This document shows, in pieces, positions 1 through 5,813 of a stretch of DNA of 5,868 bases; the first letter of the stretch is position 1; each line of letters begins with the position of its first letter. The position numbers and the translations under genes are program-made. Below the pieces are notes generated by a model, which saw only the letters and a list, made by a program, of their open reading frames with translations, was not told the DNA's origin and made no database searches. Source of the stretch: Fusobacterium sp. (lineage in GTDB: Bacteria; Fusobacteriota; Fusobacteriia; Fusobacteriales; Fusobacteriaceae); contig JAHHTB010000122.1 in NCBI GenBank assembly GCA_020024855.1, forward strand, positions 1-5,868, written 5' to 3'.

Positions 1-452
1 AAAAATATTTCTGAAAAGAATATTGCGGATTCTTTTAGTATTTCTCATAATTCTGTTAATAAAATAGTTAATAACTCATTTAAAACATATTCACCTTGTT
101 TTAATTATCTTCCTGACGCATTATGCTTTGATGAGTTTAAAGCGACTAAAGATTGTGATGGGTATATGTCTTTTATCTTCTGTGATGCTAAAAATGGAAA
201 AATAATAGATATTATTTCTGATAGAAGATTACATAAATTAAAAGAATATTTTTATCAATTTCCTAATTAAAAACATTTAAAAATTTAATTTTATACATAA
301 AAAATAGTTTAAAATACTCTTTTTCAAATGGAATTTTAGAAGGAATCAACTGTAAAATTAAAGCATTAAAAAGAGTAGCTTATGGATACAAAAGTTTCTT
401 TCATTTTAGAAATAGAATACTAATTCAAGGAAACATTTTAACAGTAAAATAA
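1..452 (+). pseudogene. ISL3-family transposase remnant, internally deleted and frameshifted
   Basis: Frame 1 is open from the window edge to the TAA at 268-270. It encodes a helix-turn-helix-like stretch (residues 5-22, ADSFSISHNSVNKI), then the FDEFKATKD motif, in which the Asp codon at 130-132 is the probable first catalytic residue, then MSFIFCDAKNGKIIDIISDRR, typical of the start of the ISL3 DDE domain. From about 267 the protein resumes in frame 3 and ends at the TAA at 450-452. That part carries SNGILEGINCKIK, with the probable last catalytic Glu at 339-341, and the family's usual C-terminus (RVAYGYKSFFHFRNRILI). The middle of the catalytic domain, including the second Asp, is missing; from memory of the family this is on the order of 150-200 residues. 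The 5' end lies outside the window. The product must be inactive. Confidence 0.85.
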
Positions 453-484
453 CCTTAATGCTAAAAATCAACATTAAGGTTATT
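448..484. terminator. Hairpin over the transposase stop codon, possible bidirectional terminator
   Basis: A perfect 13-bp inverted repeat pairs 448-460 with 472-484 (core AACCTTAATG / CATTAAGGTT) around an 11-base loop, and the transposase stop codon (450-452) lies in the left arm. Read leftward, the stem is followed by a U-rich tail (TTATTTTA), so it could stop transcripts of the minus-strand genes. The rightward tail (TTATTATG) is poorer. The stem has only three G-C pairs, so terminator strength is uncertain. Confidence 0.5.
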
Positions 485-507
485 ATGAAAATCTATTTTA
501 TTTTTTT

Positions 508-531
508 ACCAACACTATTTGACAAAGAACC
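508..531 (-). repeat. Probable right terminal inverted repeat of the ISL3 remnant
   Basis: Read on the minus strand from 531 inward, the sequence begins GGTTCTTTGTCAAATAGTGT and continues TGGT. This is the style of ISL3-family ends, which commonly begin GG(C/T)TCTTTGTCAA. It lies 56 bp beyond the transposase stop, a normal distance for this family. The left copy is outside the window, so the pairing is not demonstrated. Confidence 0.55.
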
Positions 532-577
532 AATAAAAAGAACCAAGCAAATTAATAATTAAAAATCATCGCCCCTT

Positions 578-1378
578 TTATTTAAATTTGTTATCTAATT
601 CTCTATCATCTGCATATACTGTGTTTTCAGTAACTTTTGGTTTCAAATTTTTAATAAATGTTCCCATTTCATCAGCACTTCCGACTATTCTATTAAAAAT
701 ACTTAAATAATCATTTAAAACAGAATTATCAACATCATAAGGGTATCTTATAATGTGATCTATCTCACTCCATGCCTCTTCAAAAACAGTTCTTACCTGC
801 ATCTCTACATAAAGTTTTTCTCCTGTTTCTGTTTCTCTTTGCACAAGATAGTGAACAGAACGATAACCATGTTCCCTTACTATTACCTCACAATTTATAT
901 CTTTTAATGTTTCTTTCAGAAGATCCATATTATAATCTCCTGGTCTTATATTTATTTGTGGAGTTTCTGCTACTTCCCAATATTTTAAAATTTCATTGTG
1001 AATATCTATCCAATCATCTTTAAATAAGTGTAAAACTCTTACTCCTATAAGGTCTGTTACAATTTCCTTATAGTTTTCTACAGAGATATTTCTATCTACA
1101 TATTTTTTTCCTTTTCTGATTATTTTTTCTATAAGGTGAGCAGGCTTCTTTACTCTTCTTCTTACAGAGTGAACTGTCTTTGTGTCTATTAGTTTAAAAG
1201 TAAATTCATCTGCAAGTTTTTCAAGACTTGGAATTAAAGTGACATAATCATCATAAATTTTTACAAGTTCATTCCAATCAAGACCCGTTGATTTAAAATC
1301 TTTCTCCTCAATTGAAAATTTTTTAAAAAAACTTTCTCTGTCTAACAATTTTTTCACCTCTTCCAGTTTTTCTTCCAC
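578..1378 (-). CDS. Stand-alone RelA/SpoT-domain protein, probable (p)ppGpp synthetase
   Basis: The 266-residue protein carries only the RelA/SpoT nucleotidyltransferase domain, which moves pyrophosphate from ATP to GDP or GTP to make the alarmone (p)ppGpp. Visible motifs are the basic ATP-binding stretch SVRRRVKKPAHLIEKI (71-86), DLIGVRV (D109 matches the metal-binding Asp), the G-loop GYRSVH (171-176, with Tyr172 for guanine stacking) and EMQVRT (E192 matches the catalytic Glu), followed by AWSEIDH. There is no HD hydrolase, TGS or ACT domain, so it resembles a cytosolic small alarmone synthetase. A toxic variant (ToxSAS) or an altered nucleotide product cannot be excluded. The start is uncertain. 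The GTG at 1376-1378 has no ribosome site, while a TTG at 1346-1348 lies 6 bases after GAGGTG and would give a 256-residue protein. The gene follows the unknown minus-strand gene by 36 bp, with no clear promoter between, so it may share that transcript. By eye it is richer in GC than its two upstream neighbours. Confidence 0.85.
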   Translation of the reverse strand: MEEKLEEVKKLLDRESFFKKFSIEEKDFKSTGLDWNELVKIYDDYVTLIPSLEKLADEFTFKLIDTKTVHSVRRRVKKPAHLIEKIIRKGKKYVDRNISVENYKEIVTDLIGVRVLHLFKDDWIDIHNEILKYWEVAETPQINIRPGDYNMDLLKETLKDINCEVIVREHGYRSVHYLVQRETETGEKLYVEMQVRTVFEEAWSEIDHIIRYPYDVDNSVLNDYLSIFNRIVGSADEMGTFIKNLKPKVTENTVYADDRELDNKFK

Positions 1379-1414
1379 GTTGTTACATTAATCTATAATT
1401 AGTATAAATTAATA

Positions 1415-2572
1415 TTAATTTTGTACTTTTGAAAGTTCAATTAGACAAGGTTTTCTATACCCTACTATTTTTTCTTTAAATATTGTATTTTTTTCTAATG
1501 GATTTCTAAGAGTTATCTTTTCTTCTATTGTAAGATTTTTATCAACTTGATATTTTCTCTTTATAATTAAGAAATCTTTTTCATATAAATTAAGATTTTC
1601 ATTTTTAAAATTGAAATTACACCATGTTTCTATAACTCTATCTTCTTTAAATGCAGAATTTAATTCTAATAAATAATAAATATTTTCACATTTTGGAAGT
1701 TTATCCACTTGAAATTTATATCCTGATTTATCAATAGTTTCAAAAAAATGTTGAATTGTTTTTATTCTCATAAATTCAATCCTATCTTCTGCAACTACAT
1801 CCCCATAAAGTTTATTTACTTTAAATGAAATAATCTCTCCACTAAATATTTTTTCAAACATTTCAAATACTTTTAACATTCTTGAATATTTTACAAGAGA
1901 ACTTACTTCATATGAACGAACATTTCCATAAGCTTTTATTGTATCTTTATCAAGAGAAACACTTAACCCAAGTTTAAACTCTCTATGTTTTATCTCTAAC
2001 ATTCTTATAGATTCATTTGATAAAATTCTTAAATTACAATTATTTATAACTTCTTTTCCAATTTTTATACTTGTATTTCCTATCACCACTTGATCTGGAA
2101 AAGTCATTCCTTCTGGAATATTAGAAAGTTTTATTGGAAATTGTGTAAGCTTTAAAGAACTATATTTAATTTCTAAAGCTGTTTCCAATTTTCCTATCTC
2201 TTGAGAAAAATCAAGAACTACTGTTTTTGGAGTATATACTTCTTCAACTATTTCATTTTCATTTATTTCTTCTTTTATTTTTTCCTCTATTTTATTTTCA
2301 GCTACTTCCTTAGAAATATTTTTAAATTCTTCTTTTTGTAAAGAATTTCCATCATTAAAAAGTTGATATTGTTTTTCTGTAATAACTTCAAAATTTTCAT
2401 CATGGTTTTCTTCTACCATTTCATTAATAACTTCTTTTTTATCTATTATATTATCACTATCTTCTTGAACTAAAATATTTTCCTTTAATCCATCTAGTAT
2501 CTCTTTCTCTTTTGTTGTATCTCTTTGGATATTTATAGTAGTATCAATATTTTCATTATCTGACACTACCAT
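1415..2572 (-). CDS. Unrecognised protein with acidic N-terminal tail, coupled to the SIR2-like gene
   Basis: I do not recognise this 385-residue protein. Residues 1-112 are a low-complexity Glu/Lys/Asn/Ile-rich stretch, strongly acidic overall and probably disordered or coiled. Residues 115-385 look like a folded, soluble alpha/beta domain: beta-like segments (KTVVLDFS, FPIKLSNIPEG, LEIKHREFKLGLSVSL), a helical centre (220-245, SSLVKYSRMLKVFEMFEKIF), another beta stretch (247-260) and a beta-rich end. There is no signal peptide, membrane segment or obvious catalytic motif. The ATG at 2570-2572 overlaps the stop of the SIR2-like gene by 7 bases (ATGGTAG) and has no good ribosome site of its own, which suggests translational coupling and a joint function, perhaps a complex. 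It is among the most AT-rich genes here. It could be a sensor or specificity partner of the SIR2-like protein, but that is inference from position only. Confidence 0.75.
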   Translation of the reverse strand: MVVSDNENIDTTINIQRDTTKEKEILDGLKENILVQEDSDNIIDKKEVINEMVEENHDENFEVITEKQYQLFNDGNSLQKEEFKNISKEVAENKIEEKIKEEINENEIVEEVYTPKTVVLDFSQEIGKLETALEIKYSSLKLTQFPIKLSNIPEGMTFPDQVVIGNTSIKIGKEVINNCNLRILSNESIRMLEIKHREFKLGLSVSLDKDTIKAYGNVRSYEVSSLVKYSRMLKVFEMFEKIFSGEIISFKVNKLYGDVVAEDRIEFMRIKTIQHFFETIDKSGYKFQVDKLPKCENIYYLLELNSAFKEDRVIETWCNFNFKNENLNLYEKDFLIIKRKYQVDKNLTIEEKITLRNPLEKNTIFKEKIVGYRKPCLIELSKVQN

Positions 2573-3399
2573 TGAAACTTTTTTTCATTCATCAACTCAC
2601 TATTCATTTCTGGAAATAATCTACTTAGGCTTATATTTTCATTTTTTGTATAATTTTTCAATTCTTTAAAAAATTCTTGCTCTGTTGATGCTAAAACTTT
2701 AATATTATATTTATTAAAAAATTCCATAACTTTTGAGTTTAAAATAGAATTTGATGTTACCATATAAATTGGTTTTATTTCTTCGCAATTCTTACTTAAA
2801 ATAAAATCAAAAATTTTGAAGAAATCTGAATCATCAAAATCTACTCCTAAAAAAATTGTACTTCTTAGTTTAAGTTCATATCTGATACTTTCCCAAAAGA
2901 CTTCATAAAAAGGTAATACTTTTAATCTTCTAAAATCTTGCTCTGTTATTGCACAGTTTTCATAATTATTTAAATCTCCTAAAACTTTATAAAGTCTTAT
3001 TTTCCCATCTGTAAAACTTTCTTTATCATAAGGCGTAATTTTTTTTATATTTATATTCTCTTCAATAGAAGAATTATAGTTTGTATTTATAATAGCTCCT
3101 ACTAACCCAGCTTCTATAAGAGTATCAAGATAGTTATTATTATCTTTTTTATACTCATATATTCCTTGTATTCTTCTATATAGGGACTGTTTTGTTCCTA
3201 TTACAGAATCTACAAAACTTTGACTGACTTCAAATAAAGAATGTCTATCATTAAAATTTTTCACATTTTTAAATTTTATTTGATTTGTTAGAATTTCAAC
3301 AAGTCCATCTCTACTTGGGAAGCCATTAGATTTTTCAAAAAAACTGCCAGTACATATATTAAGTTTTTTTTCTAAGTCAAGTTTTTCAAAAAAGCTCAT
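2566..3399 (-). CDS. SIR2-like protein with degenerate active site
   Basis: The 277-residue protein follows the SIR2_2-type pattern of bacterial SIR2-like proteins. In order: a nucleotide-loop remnant TGSFFEKSNGFPSRDGL (17-33), IINTNYNSSIEE (103-114) where TNYD is usual, RLYKVLGDLNN (135-145) where the family has K-HGD, ITEQDFRRL (151-159), and the late GVDFDDSDF (185-193) resembling GYSFSDPDF. Active relatives hydrolyse or bind NAD+, often as effectors of anti-phage systems. Here GAGxS is lost, TNYD reads TNYN, and the catalytic His is Leu140 (codon 2980-2982), so NADase or deacylase activity is unlikely. The frame is intact, which argues for selection as a binding or structural protein rather than decay. 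The ATG at 3397-3399 has GAGG 7 bases upstream (3407-3410) and a good promoter beyond, so it is the first gene of the minus-strand cluster and overlaps the next gene by 7 bases. No extra domain is fused to it. Confidence 0.75.
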   Translation of the reverse strand: MSFFEKLDLEKKLNICTGSFFEKSNGFPSRDGLVEILTNQIKFKNVKNFNDRHSLFEVSQSFVDSVIGTKQSLYRRIQGIYEYKKDNNNYLDTLIEAGLVGAIINTNYNSSIEENINIKKITPYDKESFTDGKIRLYKVLGDLNNYENCAITEQDFRRLKVLPFYEVFWESIRYELKLRSTIFLGVDFDDSDFFKIFDFILSKNCEEIKPIYMVTSNSILNSKVMEFFNKYNIKVLASTEQEFFKELKNYTKNENISLSRLFPEMNSELMNEKKFQW

Positions 3400-3437
3400 A
3401 TAATAACCTCGCTTATAAATTTAATGTGTTCAATATA

Positions 3438-3447
3438 AGTATATACT
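3438..3447. promoter_or_regulatory. Perfect 10-bp palindrome over the -10 box, possible operator
   Basis: AGTATATACT is a perfect palindrome that includes the whole -10 hexamer of the leftward promoter. A repressor bound there would block that promoter. The symmetry is short and the region is AT-rich, so chance is a real alternative, and no regulator gene is present in the window. Confidence 0.25.
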
Positions 3448-3466
3448 ATATTTATAAATTTCTCAA
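3438..3466 (-). promoter_or_regulatory. Sigma-70 type promoter of the SIR2-like gene cluster
   Basis: On the minus strand TTGAGA (3461-3466) is followed by a 17-base spacer and TATACT (3438-3443). Each hexamer matches the consensus at most positions. The likely start of transcription is near 3430, leaving about 30 bases of leader with the GAGG ribosome site before the ATG at 3399. Confidence 0.65.
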
Positions 3467-3493
3467 TGAAATATTAAAAAAATAGTGTATAAT
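3466..3493 (+). promoter_or_regulatory. Probable promoter of the cls-PHP operon
   Basis: A consensus TATAAT lies at 3488-3493. The best -35 candidate is ATGAAA at 3466-3471 with a 16-base spacer, four of six matches, so the -35 is weak. Transcription would begin near 3500, giving a leader of about 55 bases before the ATG at 3555. The -35 region abuts that of the divergent SIR2-like promoter. Confidence 0.5.
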
Positions 3494-3543
3494 ATATTGT
3501 ATGAGTAATTATCCTTATATAAAAATAGAAAATAAATATCAAA

Positions 3544-3550
3544 AGGAGGA
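3544..3550 (+). promoter_or_regulatory. Ribosome binding site that fixes the cls start
   Basis: AGGAGGA lies five to six bases before the ATG at 3555-3557. The earlier in-frame ATG at 3501 has no ribosome site and lies at the expected transcription start, so 3555 is preferred. Confidence 0.85.
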
Positions 3551-3554
3551 ATTT

Positions 3555-5009
3555 ATGTTACATCAAGTATTTAATTTACTTAGTGATTATATTTTGATAG
3601 CAAATATATTTTTAGCATCTATTGTTCTCTTCTTTGAGCGAAAAAGACCTGTCTATACTTTATTTTGGATAACTATTCTACTACTAACATCATATTTAGG
3701 ATTTATTGCCTATCTATTTTTTGGTATGAAATTTTATAAAAAAAGAAATACTGAAAAATTTTATACAAGAAATTTTTTAAGACATATTTATAAACAAAAT
3801 CATTATAAAGTACAACTCGTAGAAAAAAGAAATAAGCTTGTAAACTATATTATAAATTCTGTTGGAAATAAAGTAACTTACCTAAACAATGTGTATTTTT
3901 TCAAAGAAGGAAATTCTTTTTTCTCAAAAATGTTAGAAGATATAAAAAATGCAAAAGAAACTATAAATATGGAATATTATATTTTTAGTGATGATGAGTT
4001 TGGAAGCAAAATTTATGATGAACTTATTTTAAAAGCTCGTGAAGGTATTAAAATAAAAATAATTGTAGATGGTATAGGAACTAAAATTTTAAAAAAGAAA
4101 AGAATAAAAGAACTTAAAAAAGAGGGTATTATAATTAAAATTTTCTTTCCATCTCATTTCCCTTTTTTAAAAATTGGAAATTTAAGAGCAAATTATCGTG
4201 ATCACAGAAAAATGTGTATAATTGACAGTCTAATATTATATACTGGTGGTTTTAATATTGGAAATGAATATATTGGAAAAAGTAATTTTGGAAATTGGAG
4301 AGATACAGGAGCAAGGATAAAAGGAGAAATTGCTGTTGATGCTGATAGAGAATTTTATATTTCATGGAATTTTGTCCATAAAGGACTTAACTTAAAAGAT
4401 ATTGATAAACAACTTCGCAAAAAATTATACGAAATAGAAGAAATGAAAGAAAAACTTCATATAAATGCTATGCAAATTGTTAGCAGTGGACCTAACTATG
4501 AAACAAGAACTATTAGAGATTGTTTTTTAAATCTTATAATGAGTGCTAAAAGAAGTATATATATTGAAACACCTTATTTTGTTCCTGATGATTTACTTTT
4601 AGATTGCTTAAGAGTAGCTCTTTTATCTGGAGTAGAAGTAAAAATAATAGTTCCAAATATTGGAGATCATCCTTTTGTTTACTGGGCAAACCAATCATTT
4701 ATTGTTGAACTTTTAAAAATGGGAGCAGAAGTTTACAAATACTCTGATGGATTTTTCCACAGTAAACTTATTATAATTGATAATGAAATAGCTTCATTTG
4801 GTAGTTCAAATTTTGACTATAGAAGTCTTTATCAAAATTTTGAAATTAATTTTAATATTTATGATTTAGAACTTGTAGGACATTTAAGAGAAATATTCTT
4901 TGAAGATATTTCAAAATCTACTTCTTTAAACTATAAGTTTATTCAAAAAAGAAAAACAATAGAAAAAATAAAAGAATCTATTTGTAGACTATTATCTCCA
5001 GTTATTTAA
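3555..5009 (+). CDS. cls: Cardiolipin synthase (phospholipase D superfamily)
   Basis: This membrane enzyme joins two phosphatidylglycerol molecules to form cardiolipin and glycerol. From the ATG at 3555 the protein has 484 residues, close to the roughly 480-510 usual for bacterial Cls. Two N-terminal membrane segments lie at about 11-27 and 34-57 (PLDc_N region). Two HKD catalytic motifs follow: H217-K219-D224 (HRKMCIID, then GGFNIGNEY) and H402-K404-D409 (HSKLIIID, then GSSNFDYRS), both complete. The conserved YIETPYFVPDD stretch (336-346) lies before the second motif. Starting instead at the ATG at 3501 would add 18 residues (YPYIKIENKYQKEEF region) that lack the hydrophobic character of a Cls N-terminus. 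The gene has its own upstream -10 box, and its stop codon overlaps the ribosome site of the PHP gene, so the two are probably co-transcribed. Family assignment is secure; substrate preference is inferred from the family. Confidence 0.95.
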   Translation: MLHQVFNLLSDYILIANIFLASIVLFFERKRPVYTLFWITILLLTSYLGFIAYLFFGMKFYKKRNTEKFYTRNFLRHIYKQNHYKVQLVEKRNKLVNYIINSVGNKVTYLNNVYFFKEGNSFFSKMLEDIKNAKETINMEYYIFSDDEFGSKIYDELILKAREGIKIKIIVDGIGTKILKKKRIKELKKEGIIIKIFFPSHFPFLKIGNLRANYRDHRKMCIIDSLILYTGGFNIGNEYIGKSNFGNWRDTGARIKGEIAVDADREFYISWNFVHKGLNLKDIDKQLRKKLYEIEEMKEKLHINAMQIVSSGPNYETRTIRDCFLNLIMSAKRSIYIETPYFVPDDLLLDCLRVALLSGVEVKIIVPNIGDHPFVYWANQSFIVELLKMGAEVYKYSDGFFHSKLIIIDNEIASFGSSNFDYRSLYQNFEINFNIYDLELVGHLREIFFEDISKSTSLNYKFIQKRKTIEKIKESICRLLSPVI

Positions 5010-5014
5010 GGAGG
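5008..5014 (+). promoter_or_regulatory. Ribosome binding site of the PHP gene, overlapping the cls stop
   Basis: AAGGAGG begins inside the cls TAA (5007-5009) and lies 7 bases before the ATG at 5022. Ribosomes ending cls therefore sit on the next gene's initiation site, favouring coupled expression. Confidence 0.85.
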
Positions 5015-5021
5015 AATTAAA

Positions 5022-5771
5022 ATGTGTTTAGATAATTTAAATTATTTTTTTAAAAATTTTTATATAGATAGAAAAAAAGATAAAACTTTTATTGATCTTC
5101 ATCTTCATACAACCTATTCAGATGGATTTATTAGTGGAAAAAGCTTAGCTCACTTTCTTAAAGATAAGAATTATTTAATAGCAGTAACTGATCATAATGC
5201 CATTGGTGGAAATATTTTTTTAAGAAAATTAGGAGTAAATGTTGTTCCTGGAATTGAACTTGGTTGTTGTGATGGCTTTGAACTTCTTGTTTATTTTGCT
5301 TCTGAAGATGATATGATATATTTTTATAAAGGATATGTTGAGCCAAATAAAAATAAAATTAGAATGGCTAAAACAACAAAAGATATTGAATATTATCTAA
5401 GAGCTTTAGAAAATTTTAAATGTTACAAATCTATTCCACATATAGCAGGTATTGCTCAAAAAAATTTTATTAAAAATAAAGATTACATTTATAATGTTAT
5501 TGGAAGAGTTGATGCTATTGAAATACACAATCATGCTCTACCAAAATCACGTAATTTGATTGCTCAAAAAATTCAAGAAAAATATAATCTTGAAATTACT
5601 TTTGGAAGTGATAGTCATTTTATGAATGAAATTAAAACTTTTTATGAATATTTTAACGAAATTGAAAATAGAAAAAATTTGATAAATGATTATTTTCAAA
5701 AAATGAAACTTTTAAGTGGGCTTGGACAAAAACATCTTATTTATGGTTTAAAAAAAACTTTTGAAAAATAA
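5022..5771 (+). CDS. PHP-domain metal-dependent phosphoesterase
   Basis: The 249-residue protein is a stand-alone PHP domain, a metal-dependent phosphatase or nuclease fold in the cytosol. The metal-binding motifs appear in order: DLHLHTTYSDG (25-35; H27, H29, D34), TDHNA (56-60; D57, H58), GIE (77-79; E79), a central His in IPHIAG (H140), EIHNH (H169, H171) and GSDSH (195-199; D197, H199). All the usual ligand positions look filled, so it should be active. It resembles the TrpH/RNase AM group, whose members remove phosphate from nucleoside 3',5'-bisphosphates or trim RNA 5' ends, but at 249 residues it is somewhat shorter than typical members (about 280). Histidinol phosphatase and DNA polymerase-associated PHP proteins are less likely given the absence of other domains. 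It starts 12 bp after cls with a strong ribosome site. A functional link to cardiolipin is not evident from the sequence. No GC-rich terminator hairpin is seen between its stop and the tRNA. Confidence 0.85.
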   Translation: MCLDNLNYFFKNFYIDRKKDKTFIDLHLHTTYSDGFISGKSLAHFLKDKNYLIAVTDHNAIGGNIFLRKLGVNVVPGIELGCCDGFELLVYFASEDDMIYFYKGYVEPNKNKIRMAKTTKDIEYYLRALENFKCYKSIPHIAGIAQKNFIKNKDYIYNVIGRVDAIEIHNHALPKSRNLIAQKIQEKYNLEITFGSDSHFMNEIKTFYEYFNEIENRKNLINDYFQKMKLLSGLGQKHLIYGLKKTFEK

Positions 5772-5776
5772 TTTTC

Positions 5777-5805
5777 TTTAAAAAAAAATAAAAATATTGT
5801 ATAAT
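5777..5805 (+). promoter_or_regulatory. Probable promoter of the tRNA-Arg gene
   Basis: A consensus TATAAT lies at 5800-5805, eight bases before the mature tRNA 5' end. A weak -35 (TTTAAA, 5777-5782) sits 17 bases upstream. The primary transcript would start at or within a few bases of the mature end. Confidence 0.5.
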
Positions 5806-5813
5806 AATTAGGT

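Larger units (their letters stand above)
1..531 (+). mobile_element. Decayed ISL3-family insertion sequence, right-hand part
   Basis: This region holds a broken ISL3-type transposase (1-452), a hairpin over its stop codon (448-484) and a 24-base sequence at 508-531 that resembles the terminal inverted repeat of ISL3 elements. The left end lies outside the window, so neither the matching repeat nor an 8-bp target duplication can be tested. The core of the transposase is deleted, so the element cannot move on its own. It lies tail-to-tail with the minus-strand gene ending at 578, only 46 bp from the proposed element end. The family call rests on the transposase protein pattern; the exact right boundary is inferred. 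Confidence 0.7.

Noticed and set aside
772..1023. Open frame of 83 codons on the plus strand
   Set aside because: It lies wholly opposite the RelA/SpoT-domain gene, has no ribosome site and its Leu/Phe-rich product resembles no protein; it is an antisense shadow.
1391..1440. Possible promoter for the RelA/SpoT gene (minus-strand TATACT at 1401-1406)
   Set aside because: No acceptable -35 lies 16-18 bases upstream; the nearest TTGAAC-like hexamer is 28 bases away.
3413..3461. Direct repeat TTATAAATTT at 3413-3422 and 3452-3461
   Set aside because: A pure A/T 10-mer recurring within 50 bases of such AT-rich DNA is expected by chance.
5158..5346. Open frame of 62 codons on the minus strand
   Set aside because: It is antisense to the conserved metal-binding core of the PHP gene and has a Gln/His/Asn-rich shadow composition.
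5759..5790. T-run and A-run region after the PHP stop as a terminator
   Set aside because: There is no G-C pair in the possible T/A pairing, so a stable terminator hairpin cannot be supported.
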